Shown: positions 40,934 through 50,683 of the stretch, one piece after another | Layout: every line of letters starts with the position of its first letter | Position numbering within the stretch: the first letter of the stretch is position 1 | NCBI RefSeq assembly: GCF_013396335.1 | Contig: NZ_JABWSY010000009.1 | Span: forward strand, 1 to 64,000 | Source of the DNA: Bacillus sp. EB106-08-02-XG196 | Lineage (GTDB): Bacteria; Bacillota; Bacilli; Bacillales; Cytobacillaceae | DNA: 64,000 bases | Direction of reading: 5' to 3' | Notes under the pieces: generated by a model | What the model saw: only the letters and a program-made list of their open reading frames with translations | Databases searched by the model: none | What the model was told of the DNA's origin: nothing | Position numbers and translations under genes: made by a program

Positions 40934-43261
40934 TTATTCTACCGTGTATAATGTTTCCGCTACATCCTTCATTAATGGGCTCAGATCATTTGTTATGAAC
41001 ATATGAAGCCTGTGCATCGCACGGGTACTGACGGTATAAAATAATTTTCGTTCACTTTCATTTCTATATTGAGAACTGTCATATAGAATTACGGCGTCAA
41101 ATTCGATTCCTTTCGCTAAATACGAAGGTATTACTAAGATGCCTTTTTCATAAGCGATGGTAGCCTTCTCAATTAAATGTAGTGGAACCTCATTCTTAAG
41201 TGCATTATATACTCTTTTACTCTCTGCAGCCGTCCTGCAAATAACCGCTATTGTCCTATGCCCTTCTTTAAAAAACTCATTTATTTTATCTCGAATTAAA
41301 CCATTTAGTAAGCGTGGCTCAGTTTTTTTTATTGTTGGCTTTTTACCATGTCGATTAAAGGGTTCGATACTTTCTCCACCTTCAATCAAGGAACTGGTGA
41401 ACTCTACAATTTCCTTAGTGGAACGATAGGTTTTTGTCAAAATAATCTTCTCAACGTCTTCGCCCTCTTCTTCATAATCCGATATAACCGTAGGTGACCC
41501 TGTCGCACCTGAGAAGATAGCTTGATTGAAGTCGCCAAGTAGTGTCATTTTACTATAAGGAAAAAGCCTTTCTATTAACGCAAACTGAAATGGTGAATAA
41601 TCCTGTGCTTCGTCAATAAAAATATGACGTATCCCAGTTGTTGATTTCCTGCCTTTCAGTAAATCCTGTAAGTAGACAAAAGGAGTTGCATCCTCATAGG
41701 CAATTTTAAAATTTGTTAATTGGTCAACCGTCTGCAAACATATCTGTGTCCAGTCATCAAGAAGGACTTCTTTATTATCAGCCCCCCTTTTAAATAACTG
41801 ACTATACAATCCCTGCATATCGATAAAATTCAACCTTTTCACTCGAGCAAATAACGATCTAAATTTTTGCTTCACGACCTTTTCAGCAAGAAACTTTTGT
41901 TCCAGTTCAAAATCATCAAAACTCTTATCGGTAAAACGTTCTTTCTCCTGCAGTTCCTGGTATACCTCTAGATAGTCCTCTTTTTCAAGAAATTGAATTT
42001 CTTCCTCGACCCAGCTTTTTGAACGTTCCTGCTTGACTCTTCTCTTTAACTCTCTTAATAGCCAATCCTTTACCATCTCCAGTCGATTAGGGATGGTAAA
42101 ACTACTATCTAACGAATAAAAGTAATCATAGATCGCTTCCTTGGAAATAACAATCTCGCCTCGGAAAATTAAGTCCTTAAAAAGCAAACCTTCTCTAGAT
42201 AAATCAATTACATATTGATCAATAATTTGTTTAAACGCTAAGCTTGATTTATACCGAATCCCTTTAACCCTTGCGTGATAATCAGAATTCCCTTCCTTGT
42301 TGTTAAGTAAAAATTCCATCTGGTCAAAAGGGTCCTCGACTTCGAATTGATTCCCGATTCGATTATTTAAATATTCCATAAAGGTAGCCTGCTCCATGTT
42401 CTCTTCCCCTAATTCAGGGAGTACCGTCGAAACGTAAGAGTTAAACAATGGATTCGGTGAGAACAGCATGATATTCTCAGACTTCAACGTATCACGATAC
42501 CGGTAGAGCAAATAAGCAACACGTTGAAGAGCAGCAGATGTTTTACCACTGCCTGCTACCCCTTGAACAATGAGGAGTTTGCTTCTTTCATTCCGAATAA
42601 TTAAATTTTGCTCTCGTTGAATAGTAGCTACAATACTTTTCATTTGTGCATTAGCGTTATTTCCAAGAACCTCTTGAAGCATTTCATCTCCAATGGTTAC
42701 TCCTGTATCAAACATGGCTTTTATATTGGCAGCTCGAATCATATATTGTCTTTTTAAATTCATCTCCCCTTCGACCTTACCGTCCATCGTATGATAAGAA
42801 GCTGGGCCTGGGGCAAAATCATAATAAAGGCTGGAAATAGGGGCACGCCAATCATAAATTAAAAAATTCTCATCATTCTCATCCATAAGAGAAGCAATTC
42901 CGAGATATACATGGTCAACGTTGTTCTCCCCCGTTTCCAAAAAATCAATCCGTCCAAAATAAGGGGAATAACTTAAGCGTTCAAGGATACGGAGCTGTTT
43001 ATTCATTTGTTTATACGTACGTTCCCGCTCTGATAACAATTCTGCCTGTTGTTTTATGCTGGCTGCAGTTTCGATCACATCATCCGGCTCATCCATATTA
43101 ACCGTTACATCTTCCCAAAAAGTCTTTCGAAGCTCTAGTACATCCGAACTAACTCCTCCAGTATTTTGCTGGAGTTTTTGCTTTTTCTTATCAATTTCCT
43201 TAATAACTGTACTTACTCGTTCCTGCTCCAATTGTAAGTCCCTATTTAGGGTTTCGCTCAT
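40934..43261 (-). CDS. helD: RNA polymerase recycling motor HelD (UvrD/Rep-like)
   Basis: The 775-aa protein matches the length and plan of B. subtilis HelD (YvgS). A long N-terminal coiled coil (about 1-100) that enters RNA polymerase is followed by a 1A domain with Walker A VQGVAGSGKTSAALQR (about 230-245). A large insertion follows, then HIFIDEAQDYSPFQ (Walker B) and helicase motifs TLLGDFNQAIF and KGIEFDAVILYD. HelD pulls stalled or DNA-bound RNA polymerase free using ATP. The start is ATG after GGAGAGTGG. Confidence 0.94.
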   Translation of the reverse strand: MSETLNRDLQLEQERVSTVIKEIDKKKQKLQQNTGGVSSDVLELRKTFWEDVTVNMDEPDDVIETAASIKQQAELLSERERTYKQMNKQLRILERLSYSPYFGRIDFLETGENNVDHVYLGIASLMDENDENFLIYDWRAPISSLYYDFAPGPASYHTMDGKVEGEMNLKRQYMIRAANIKAMFDTGVTIGDEMLQEVLGNNANAQMKSIVATIQREQNLIIRNERSKLLIVQGVAGSGKTSAALQRVAYLLYRYRDTLKSENIMLFSPNPLFNSYVSTVLPELGEENMEQATFMEYLNNRIGNQFEVEDPFDQMEFLLNNKEGNSDYHARVKGIRYKSSLAFKQIIDQYVIDLSREGLLFKDLIFRGEIVISKEAIYDYFYSLDSSFTIPNRLEMVKDWLLRELKRRVKQERSKSWVEEEIQFLEKEDYLEVYQELQEKERFTDKSFDDFELEQKFLAEKVVKQKFRSLFARVKRLNFIDMQGLYSQLFKRGADNKEVLLDDWTQICLQTVDQLTNFKIAYEDATPFVYLQDLLKGRKSTTGIRHIFIDEAQDYSPFQFALIERLFPYSKMTLLGDFNQAIFSGATGSPTVISDYEEEGEDVEKIILTKTYRSTKEIVEFTSSLIEGGESIEPFNRHGKKPTIKKTEPRLLNGLIRDKINEFFKEGHRTIAVICRTAAESKRVYNALKNEVPLHLIEKATIAYEKGILVIPSYLAKGIEFDAVILYDSSQYRNESERKLFYTVSTRAMHRLHMFITNDLSPLMKDVAETLYTVE

Positions 43262-43299
43262 TTGACCACTCTCCAGACAAATTTTCTTCCCTTATATAT

Positions 43300-43442
43300 T
43301 TGACAACCAATCCCTTGATGTGCTAATATAATATTAGGGAATTTTTATTCTCTATATAATTATATTTCAAGACCAAAATTAATATTATCATGATTACTTA
43401 ATGATTTCAATAAATATCCTGCGCCCTGAAGGCGTTTTTTTT
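43300..43442 (+). ncRNA. possible small RNA transcription unit
   Basis: A TTGACA -35 (43300-43305) with TAATAT at 18 bp spacing, inside CTAATATAAT, is followed about 100 nt later by a short hairpin ACGCC/GGCGT-type stem with TTTTTTTT (43420-43442). There is no ORF with an SD between. The stem is only about five base pairs. It would run antisense to nothing known and converge on the membrane-protein gene. Confidence 0.3.
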
Positions 43443-43472
43443 ATGTCTACTCTCGATTACTTACTATTTCAG

Positions 43473-44339
43473 TTACCTTTCAACCTCAAAATCCTCTAAT
43501 TCAACAGTTTTTCTCTCTCCATAAACCCAATCTCTAAATTGCCCATAAAGCAATATCACTAAAATACGTATAGAAAAATAGTCTATACCATGAAATTTTT
43601 CTTTAGAGAGTTTAAATTTTTTAAAAAACTGATCTAACCCAACGCTCATGACCAAAACATTTAGTTTTGCACTCCAATTATTCTCTTTCAAGAAGGACAT
43701 GGTTGAAAATAAAGCTAGGGAAATCGCATACAAAGGGACGATAATAAAATGCTCTGTCCATGAATGATACCTCCCAAATCCGAAACGAATCTTACGAGAT
43801 GACGCAAAGAGAAATAATAAATTTGCTTCTGTAACCATAACCATTAAAAATAGCGAAATAAAGCGAATGAGCGGATTTTTCTTACTTAAAAATATATTCC
43901 ACCAATCACTGATGTTAAAGTATAAAGGAATCAAAATTAAGGTGTAACCGGTTTTCCACCAATAATGTTTATATACTTTTAACCTTAAAAATAAGAGCTC
44001 CACCAGTGTAAAATATATGCCGCCAAGTAATTTCCATACCCATCCTAATTTCAAAGCAGTTAAGAATAGAGCCGTAAATGGAACAAAAATGGCCTGTGAT
44101 AATATTGCACCAAAAATATTATCAAAAAAATCATTTTTTATCACTTTTGGTTTATATTTATAAGCATTAAAAAGATTTAATACAAAAAACTCCAGTAAAT
44201 AGGCAAAACCGATATTTGACATTAAGAGAGTAAATAAATGTTTTTTATTTTTAGATTTATAAAAAGAAACCCCAAGAAGAGTTGTATGGATAAGGAACAA
44301 GATAATAAAGGGTATTTTATTTCGTTTTGAATTCTTCAT
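43473..44339 (-). CDS. polytopic membrane protein of unknown function
   Basis: The 288-aa protein has about seven hydrophobic segments (FIILFLIHTTLLGVSFY, LLMSNIGFAYLLEFFVLNLF, FVPFTALFLTALKLGW and others) and basic loops. I recognise only the general appearance of CBO0543-like Bacillaceae membrane proteins. The ATG at 44339 is the most likely start (GGGATA upstream). An in-frame ATG further upstream has no SD. No operon partners. Confidence 0.6.
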   Translation of the reverse strand: MKNSKRNKIPFIILFLIHTTLLGVSFYKSKNKKHLFTLLMSNIGFAYLLEFFVLNLFNAYKYKPKVIKNDFFDNIFGAILSQAIFVPFTALFLTALKLGWVWKLLGGIYFTLVELLFLRLKVYKHYWWKTGYTLILIPLYFNISDWWNIFLSKKNPLIRFISLFLMVMVTEANLLFLFASSRKIRFGFGRYHSWTEHFIIVPLYAISLALFSTMSFLKENNWSAKLNVLVMSVGLDQFFKKFKLSKEKFHGIDYFSIRILVILLYGQFRDWVYGERKTVELEDFEVER

Positions 44340-44939
44340 ACACATATCCCATTTCATTAAGCAGTATTAATGGTAGTATTTGAATTACAACCCGTTTCAT
44401 TCCAACATTTTGTTTACAATTCCATTTCTGGTTCAAAAAATCCTGTTCAAGATGCAAAAGCTTTACCCATTAACCTGTTGAAGTATTTCTACTTTTTAGT
44501 CGATTGTGGCACTTTTTGGGATTGTAAGCAGTTAATTTTTAATATATTGAAATAATTGTAAATGCACCTTGATATTTTCATATAATGAAAAAGATTTTAT
44601 TGAATGGTCTTCTTCCTTGAGAAAAAATTATTAAATTCGTTCCTTATTTTAATTTTAGTCCCGTTATTACTCCACCTTTGTACTCAAATACTTATTAACA
44701 AAAGCACATCTAATTTCAAATGTAAATGCTTTATTATTATTTTCATAACACATTTATTTTTCTCTATAATTTGATAGATTACTACAAAAGAGTCAAGTTT
44801 TTTGTCGAAACACCATGATATTAGACCTATTTTCTAATGAACAGTGCTAATAATTCGGGGAAATATTCCTATTGTTTTGTCCTAATTTTCGAAATATTAT
44901 ATTAATACGGCCGTACTACAATTGAAATGGGGAATGAAT
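44340..44939. other. 600-bp AT-rich region upstream of inhA
   Basis: No protein gene is supported here. It holds a TTGTCGAA sequence (44802-44809) that matches a Spo0A box, and the palindrome TACGGCCGTA about 30 bp before the inhA start. It is presumably the regulatory region of inhA. Confidence 0.5.
44802..44809 (+). promoter_or_regulatory. possible Spo0A box upstream of inhA
   Basis: TTGTCGAA is an exact 0A-box match 131 bp before the inhA start. An 8-mer like this is expected a few times by chance in the window, so support comes only from the known Spo0A/AbrB control of inhA in the B. cereus group. Confidence 0.3.
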
Positions 44940-47342
44940 TTGAATAAGTTTATAAAAACCAGCCTTTCTTCAGTTATGCTTGCAGGTACTTTATTTGCAG
45001 GATTCCCGAGTATTGATGCTTCATCTAAGGATGTGGGACTCATACATAAAGCGGAAGCCTCTTCTTTTTCTTCAAACAGCTCACTTGACCTAGCGATTGT
45101 GAATGAAGAGAGATTAATAGAATCTTTTATTAAACAAGGGCTCCTCTCAAAAAATGCTTCAGAAGAAGTAAAGCAAAATTTCCTAAAGAACTACCTTGAG
45201 TTAAAAGGGAAGCAATCAAAAGTTAAGGAATCAGACCCATTGGCAGCAAAAGTAAAAGCTGCTGAAGCAGAAAAGCAAAGTAAGTTTAAAGAATTTAACA
45301 ATGGTTTATTAAATGGAGATGGAAATAAAAACGGACACTTAAAAGGGAATCCCGATCCCGTAAAAGAAACCGCTTACAATGGTGAAAAAAGAGAAGACAA
45401 AGTACTTGTCCTAGCTGTCGAATACTCTGACTTTGCCCATAATAACATTAAGCCTGATGAAACGGATAACTATTATTCAGATTATCCATTAGAACACTTT
45501 GAAGATATGATTTTTGGGGAAAATGGTGTAGAAGGTCCGAAAGGTGAAGATTTTGTTTCCATGAAACAATTTTATGAAGAGCAGTCAGGCGGAACTTACT
45601 CAGTTGATGGTAAGGCATTTGGCTGGTTAAAGGTTCCAGGAACTGCCGCTTATTATGGCGGAGATAAAGCTACGGGTGGTCATGATAATGTTACTCCAGG
45701 TGGATCTAAGCAGTTAGTAATTGATGCTTATAAAGCTGCATTAGCTGCTGGGGTTCCAGTAGATCAATATGACAATGAGGATGTTCACGATTTAGATGGA
45801 GATGGAAATATTAAAGAGCCTGATGGTTTAGTCGACCACTTAATGATTATCCACTCTGGTGTTGGTCAAGAAGCTGGTGGAGGTTCATTAGGAAATGATG
45901 CCATCTGGTCACATCGTTCAGCGAAATTTATTGACACTGATGGATTAGGCAAAGGTTTACCAGGTTTTTACGATTACACAATGATGCCTGAAGACGGTGC
46001 AACTGGAGTGTTCGCACATGAGTATGGTCATGATTTAGGCTACCCAGATGAATATGACACAATTTATTCTGGTACTGGTGAAGCAGTAGCGTACTGGTCG
46101 ATTATGGCAAGTGGTTCATGGGCAGGTAAAATTGGCGGTACCGAGCCAACTGGATTCTCCCCATTAGCAAAATCATATTTCCAATCCTACCTAGGTGGAA
46201 ACTGGACAAATGATACTGTTGAATTAGACTGGAATGAAGTATCTACAAAAGGAACACAAGTATTACTTGATCAAGCAAACTCTCCAAATGGCAAAAACGC
46301 AATTGCTGCAAAAGTAAACTTGCCGCAAAAGGCTACAAATATTAATACTCCTGCCACTGGCTACTTCGAGTACTGGGGCGGACAGCAAGATGAAATAGAT
46401 ACAAACATGGTTACAACTGTGGACTTAACAGGAAAGACCTCTGCAACTTTAGAATTTGATGCATGGTATCAAATAGAACAGGATTGGGATTTTGCTTTTG
46501 TACAAGTCTCTGAGGATAGCGGTGCATCATGGAAATCTATAGGCAATACAAACACTGTTTCAAGTGCAGTACCAGAAGCATATCCTACAATCGCTCCTGC
46601 CCTTCCTGGTTTTACAGGTGATAGTGAAGGCTGGAAGAAACAAGAGTTTAATCTAGATGCTTATGCAGGTAAAAAAGTACAACTTCGCTTCCGTTATATT
46701 ACTGACTGGGGTACTTCAGAAAAAGGCTTCTATGTTGATAACATTAACGTTACAGCAGATGGAAAATCTGTTGTGGTTGATGGTGCAGAAACAACATCAG
46801 CATTTACTTTAAATGGTTTTGAAAAATCAGACGGAAATAAGTACTCTGATCACTACTACCTATTAGAATGGCGTAACCATGCAGGGGTTGACCAAGGTCT
46901 AGCCAATATCAAACGCGGACAATCGTTAATGAGCTATGATGGAGGTCTTGTCGTCTGGTATGTAGACCCTACTTATACAGACAACTGGACAGGCACACAT
47001 CCTGGTGAAGGCTTTGTAGGAGTTGTAGATGCTCATGCAAATACAGACTTACTATGGAGCTTTGCCAATGGTTCAGCACCAGCCCAAGCATCTTCTCGTT
47101 ACCACATCGCAGATGCAGCTTTTGGTTTAAATCCAACTTCTGAATTAAATCTTAACTATCCAGGTCTTCAAACATTGTTTGGACCAAGTCAGCCAGCGGT
47201 TTCTCTATTTAATGACAGCAACTCATTTATGAATACATTCATGCCAGATGCTGGCCGTAATATTGGTAACTTCGGACTTAAGGTTCGTGTAAATGGACAA
47301 GCAAAAGACAAATCAGTTGGTTCGATTGTAATCTACAAGTAA
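44940..47342 (+). CDS. inhA: immune inhibitor A, secreted M6-family zinc metalloprotease
   Basis: The 800-aa preproenzyme has a signal peptide (about 1-30) and a propeptide containing FNGLLNGDG-like and DKVLVLAVEYSDF segments. The catalytic domain carries HEYGHDLGYPDEYD (zinc His at about 360 and 364) and MASGSWAG. A C-terminal region has two beta-sandwich segments (VDLTGKTSATLEFDAWYQ). InhA degrades host antimicrobial peptides and matrix proteins in the B. cereus group. In soil species it may be just a nutritional protease. I use TTG at 44940, eight bases after GGGG. The ATG at 44934 is too close to the SD. Confidence 0.94.
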   Translation: MNKFIKTSLSSVMLAGTLFAGFPSIDASSKDVGLIHKAEASSFSSNSSLDLAIVNEERLIESFIKQGLLSKNASEEVKQNFLKNYLELKGKQSKVKESDPLAAKVKAAEAEKQSKFKEFNNGLLNGDGNKNGHLKGNPDPVKETAYNGEKREDKVLVLAVEYSDFAHNNIKPDETDNYYSDYPLEHFEDMIFGENGVEGPKGEDFVSMKQFYEEQSGGTYSVDGKAFGWLKVPGTAAYYGGDKATGGHDNVTPGGSKQLVIDAYKAALAAGVPVDQYDNEDVHDLDGDGNIKEPDGLVDHLMIIHSGVGQEAGGGSLGNDAIWSHRSAKFIDTDGLGKGLPGFYDYTMMPEDGATGVFAHEYGHDLGYPDEYDTIYSGTGEAVAYWSIMASGSWAGKIGGTEPTGFSPLAKSYFQSYLGGNWTNDTVELDWNEVSTKGTQVLLDQANSPNGKNAIAAKVNLPQKATNINTPATGYFEYWGGQQDEIDTNMVTTVDLTGKTSATLEFDAWYQIEQDWDFAFVQVSEDSGASWKSIGNTNTVSSAVPEAYPTIAPALPGFTGDSEGWKKQEFNLDAYAGKKVQLRFRYITDWGTSEKGFYVDNINVTADGKSVVVDGAETTSAFTLNGFEKSDGNKYSDHYYLLEWRNHAGVDQGLANIKRGQSLMSYDGGLVVWYVDPTYTDNWTGTHPGEGFVGVVDAHANTDLLWSFANGSAPAQASSRYHIADAAFGLNPTSELNLNYPGLQTLFGPSQPAVSLFNDSNSFMNTFMPDAGRNIGNFGLKVRVNGQAKDKSVGSIVIYK

Positions 47343-47350
47343 CCAACAAA

Positions 47351-47385
47351 AATCTCACCTCCCCTTTTATGGAGGTGAGATTTTT
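47351..47385 (+). terminator. inhA terminator
   Basis: AATCTCACCTCC and GGAGGTGAGATT are perfectly complementary around an 8-nt loop, followed by TTTTT. The 3' arm contains an SD-like GGAGGTGA. Confidence 0.9.
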
Positions 47386-47527
47386 GATTGAGGTAATTTT
47401 GCTTTTTGACTCACCTATTCAAACCAAAGGAAGAAAGCTTAGAGATATAGGGATGTATGGTGATGAATGTAATTATGAGGATATAACTTCGTTTGAACTT
47501 ATGGAAACCTTCCAGAGGTTACGGTAA
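47384..47527 (+). CDS. doubtful small ORF (47 aa) after inhA
   Basis: A TTG-initiated ORF of 47 codons lies six bases after the GGAGGTGA in the inhA terminator arm and would read MIEVILLFDSPIQTKGRK and so on. It has no known relatives that I can recall and no own promoter. It may be a remnant or chance. Confidence 0.25.
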   Translation: MIEVILLFDSPIQTKGRKLRDIGMYGDECNYEDITSFELMETFQRLR

Positions 47528-48019
47528 GGACAAATGGGGTAGTGATAAACAAAGTCACTCATAAAAGGTATGATTGACTAAACTCTTGTTAAAATTAACA
47601 AAGTGGTCATTCATGATGGCTATGAGTGACCAAAATCCTTTTATATTTAGGCTCTTTAAACTGTGTTGCTTTTTAACCTAATTGTTCACTAAGAGTTTAT
47701 TTCAGACATAGTTTGGTGGGTACAAAGGTAACTGTGTCCGAATGTAGGGGCGTGAGTGCGACTTGCCCCCAAGACCCTCGATTAAAGACAAATCTTTCTT
47801 TCCACTCATGCGATTTGTCCTCAAGACCCTCGATTAAAGACAAATCTCTCTTTCCACTCATGCGATTTGTCCTCAAGACCCTCGATTAAATACCAGTCCT
47901 TCTGGCTACTCATGCGGTTTGCCCAAATCAGCCACCTCTTTAAAGATCCTCAGTTAAATCTGTTATAAAACAACAATCAATGCGAAAACAGCCTATATTT
48001 AACAAAGTGGTCACTCATT
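47528..48019. repeat. repeat-rich intergenic region with three 52-nt units
   Basis: Three units of 52 nt run from about 47767 to 47922 (AAGACCCTCGATTAAA at 47771, 47823 and 47875). Units 1 and 2 differ at two positions, and unit 3 is diverged. Degenerate partial copies flank them. Each unit carries GACAAATC...GATTTGTC and can form a hairpin. TTAACAAAGTGGTCA-TCAT occurs at 47595-47614 and 47999-48018, and a shorter form at 47547-47562. No gene is supported. Confidence 0.85.
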
Positions 48020-48514
48020 TCACGGCCGGATTATTACCCTTGTGCCGTTGGGAACCTTTTCGGCAAGCTGAAGAACATCCCGGTTATGCATTCTAACACA
48101 CCCCGCCGATACAGCTTTACCTATCGAACTCGGATTATTGGTGCCGTGAATACCATAGCCTTGTTTGGATAATGAAAGCCATAAAACACCATATGGTCCA
48201 CCCGGATTCATTTGCCGGTTAACAATTACAAAATCACCTGTTGGGGTAGCACTCAGCATTTTTCCAACGGCGATCGGATAGATTTTCTCCAGCTTGCCAC
48301 TCCGGTATAATGAGAGTCGTCTTTTTCCAATCGAAATTTGAATCGAAAAGGGAATCGTATTGGGATCTGGCAGACCAGGGATTTGAATTTTTTGTCCTAC
48401 ATATAATTGCTGGTAGTTGACCCCGGGATTTGCTGCATAAAGACTAGCGAGGCTTACCCGATAATCCAAAGAAATTTGATAAAGGGTATCGCCCCGCTTC
48501 ACAATATGAATCAT
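48020..48514 (-). CDS. ykuD: L,D-transpeptidase with N-terminal LysM domain (YkuD type)
   Basis: The 164-aa protein, the same length as B. subtilis YkuD, has a LysM motif ([16 protein letters not shown] to VGQKIQIPG, about 3-47) and an L,D-transpeptidase domain with [10 protein letters not shown] (His123) and SAGCVRM (catalytic Cys139). It cross-links peptidoglycan 3-3, and in B. subtilis it is linked to spores. There is no signal peptide, as in YkuD. The ATG follows AAGGTGGGATATC. Confidence 0.94.
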   Translation of the reverse strand: MIHIVKRGDTLYQISLDYRVSLASLYAANPGVNYQQLYVGQKIQIPGLPDPNTIPFSIQISIGKRRLSLYRSGKLEKIYPIAVGKMLSATPTGDFVIVNRQMNPGGPYGVLWLSLSKQGYGIHGTNNPSSIGKAVSAGCVRMHNRDVLQLAEKVPNGTRVIIRP

Positions 48515-48581
48515 GATATCCCACCTTTTTTTCTTATAACATATGTTGGAATATCGGAACCGTTGCCTACCATAAAAGATA

Positions 48582-50084
48582 TCAAGTTAGATCAAAAAAA
48601 GGTGCCATATCCTTTCGGTTGTGTTGATTATAGAAATAATCATTACTGACTGGGTCATAAATATAATCCTTTTTCCAATCATCAATGTTCCTAGTTATCT
48701 CTTTCATGGCCTCAACAAACAATAAAATTTCCGCATTGGCCATAATTGGGTGCAATGAAAACCGGACCCACCCTGGTTTAGTAGATAGATCTCCCTGATC
48801 AATTTGTTCAGCGATATGCTTCGATTTATGTTTGTCAATTTCCAATAAATAATGACCATATGTTCCTGCACAAGAGCAGCCACCGCGAACCTGAAATCCA
48901 TATCGATCATTTAGTAAACGTACAATAAGATTGTAATGAATATCCGTAATAGTAAATGAAACAATTCCGATTCGATTGCGTTGATGACTCTCTAATACAT
49001 GCAGATTAGGAATATTCCCTAATCCAGATAAAAGCAGCTCGAGCTGTTCTTTTTCTCTCGCTAAAATTTGTTCTATTCCCATTTGTTCCTTTAATCTGAT
49101 ACATAACGCTGTACGGATTGCCTGAAGGATCCCTGGTGTTCCTCCATCCTCACGATGCTCAATTTCGTTAATGTATTGGTGTCCACCCCATGGATTTGTC
49201 CATGTCACCGTCCCCCCTCCCGGATGATCTGGCACCTTATTTGTATAAATTCTTTTATCAAAAATTAAGACACCGCTCGTACCGGGTCCACCTAAAAATT
49301 TATGCGGAGAAAAGAAAATGGCATCGAGTTTTTCCATAGGGTCATCTGGGTGCATATTCATCTTCACATAGGGAGCTGAGGCAGCAAAATCCACAAAGCA
49401 AAGACCTCCGTGCTTATGCATGATTTTGGCCATCCTATGAAAAGGAGTCTGGATTCCCGTTACGTTCGAGCATGCTGTAAATGAGCCAATCTTAACCGCT
49501 CGGTCACGGTACTGTAACAAAAGTTGTTCCAAATGATTAACATCTACTAGACCTTCTGAGTCAGGTCTAATAATCTCAACATCCGCTAATGTCTCAAGCC
49601 ATGAAGTTTGGTTGGAATGGTGCTCCATATGTGTGAGGAAAACAACTGGCCTATCCTCTTCTGAAAGCTTAATACTGTCTTTCCATTGTTCCGGGACTCG
49701 AACCCCAATTATTCTCTGTAATTTGTTCATTACAGATGTCATTCCAAATCCATCAAGAATGACAGCGTCGAAATCATTGGCATTTACATGTTCCTTGATG
49801 ATTTTTTTTGATTGATTATAGATACCCGTCATCATTAAACTCGTAATATTTGATTCCGTATGAGTATTGGCCATAAAAGGACCAAATACCTCTGAAACCT
49901 TTTGTTCAATTGGTCGAAATAATCTTCCGCTTGCCGTCCAATCAGCATATATTATAGGTTTTCTTCCGTACGGCGAGTCAAATTCCTGATGATTGCCGAT
50001 AACCTGAGACCGAAATTTTTGAAAATATTCCTCAAGATTGTCCGGCAGTGTATACCACTTACTTCCGATCCTTGCAGTAATCAT
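48582..50084 (-). CDS. class V aminotransferase / cysteine desulfurase-like PLP enzyme
   Basis: The 500-aa PLP protein of the class V aminotransferase fold has [36 protein letters not shown] and [15 protein letters not shown] (PLP Lys near 225), plus [10 protein letters not shown] near the C-terminus. It is longer than typical NifS/SufS proteins. The GGCSCAG Cys could be a catalytic desulfurase residue, but members of this subgroup have no settled substrate. The ATG follows GAGAGGTG. It lies upstream of ykuD in the same direction, 67 bp apart. Confidence 0.88.
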   Translation of the reverse strand: MITARIGSKWYTLPDNLEEYFQKFRSQVIGNHQEFDSPYGRKPIIYADWTASGRLFRPIEQKVSEVFGPFMANTHTESNITSLMMTGIYNQSKKIIKEHVNANDFDAVILDGFGMTSVMNKLQRIIGVRVPEQWKDSIKLSEEDRPVVFLTHMEHHSNQTSWLETLADVEIIRPDSEGLVDVNHLEQLLLQYRDRAVKIGSFTACSNVTGIQTPFHRMAKIMHKHGGLCFVDFAASAPYVKMNMHPDDPMEKLDAIFFSPHKFLGGPGTSGVLIFDKRIYTNKVPDHPGGGTVTWTNPWGGHQYINEIEHREDGGTPGILQAIRTALCIRLKEQMGIEQILAREKEQLELLLSGLGNIPNLHVLESHQRNRIGIVSFTITDIHYNLIVRLLNDRYGFQVRGGCSCAGTYGHYLLEIDKHKSKHIAEQIDQGDLSTKPGWVRFSLHPIMANAEILLFVEAMKEITRNIDDWKKDYIYDPVSNDYFYNQHNRKDMAPFFDLT

Positions 50085-50149
50085 GCTTCAACACCTCTCT
50101 GTGAGAATCTGTGTTAATTACTATATGCAAAGCTTTTTCACTTGCCGAC

Positions 50150-50179
50150 AAAAAAAGCCTGATCCATTTGGACCAGACT
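50150..50179 (-). terminator. terminator after the 115-aa gene
   Basis: On the minus strand AGTCTGGTCC pairs with GGATCAGGCT with two mismatches around AAAT. TTTTTTTG follows. Confidence 0.75.
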
Positions 50180-50193
50180 GTTATCCTTTATAA

Positions 50194-50541
50194 TTAAATA
50201 GGATTCTTTGCAGATTCCTTACGATTCACTTCATCAATTTTTTGAACAAACATGTGAAAAACTCGCTGCTTCTCTTCTAGGTCTTTTATATACTCTTTTA
50301 ATTGGTTATAACTTTCCTCAAACGGTTTATGATACCTTTGTCGTATACTTTCAATAATTTCTTCGTTCACCGTTGATTGAATGACTTGCTTGGTAATCCC
50401 GTATTTGTAAGAATATACCTTTAACTCTTGTGCCACTTCTTCATATTCTTTATCAATTTCGATAAGGACTGATGAAATATCATCCTTCCACTCTTCTAGT
50501 GATTTCTGTAAATAGGATTTAACCATTGTGTCTTCCATCAT
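50194..50541 (-). CDS. hypothetical coiled-coil protein (115 aa)
   Basis: The all-helical, charged protein begins MMEDTMVKSYLQKSLEEW. Heptad-like stretches (IEIDKEYEEVAQELKVY, YNQLKEYIKDLEEKQRVF) predict coiled coils. I recognise no family. The SD is GCGGGTG. It has its own terminator and stands between the aminotransferase and Spo0M-like genes, all in the same direction. Confidence 0.6.
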   Translation of the reverse strand: MMEDTMVKSYLQKSLEEWKDDISSVLIEIDKEYEEVAQELKVYSYKYGITKQVIQSTVNEEIIESIRQRYHKPFEESYNQLKEYIKDLEEKQRVFHMFVQKIDEVNRKESAKNPI

Positions 50542-50683
50542 TGCACCCGCCTAATAAAGTCTAATGTTACCTTCATTATAACGGTGATTGTTTACAGCCT
50601 AATTTCTAGTAGTTTACAATGCTATATCAATAAATAGGATAATGTTCCGATTTACATTAAATAACTAGTTTAATAGATACATA

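Noticed and set aside
44370-44555. 61-codon ORF upstream of inhA
   Set aside because: There is no SD, the composition looks non-coding, and there is no terminator or promoter around it.
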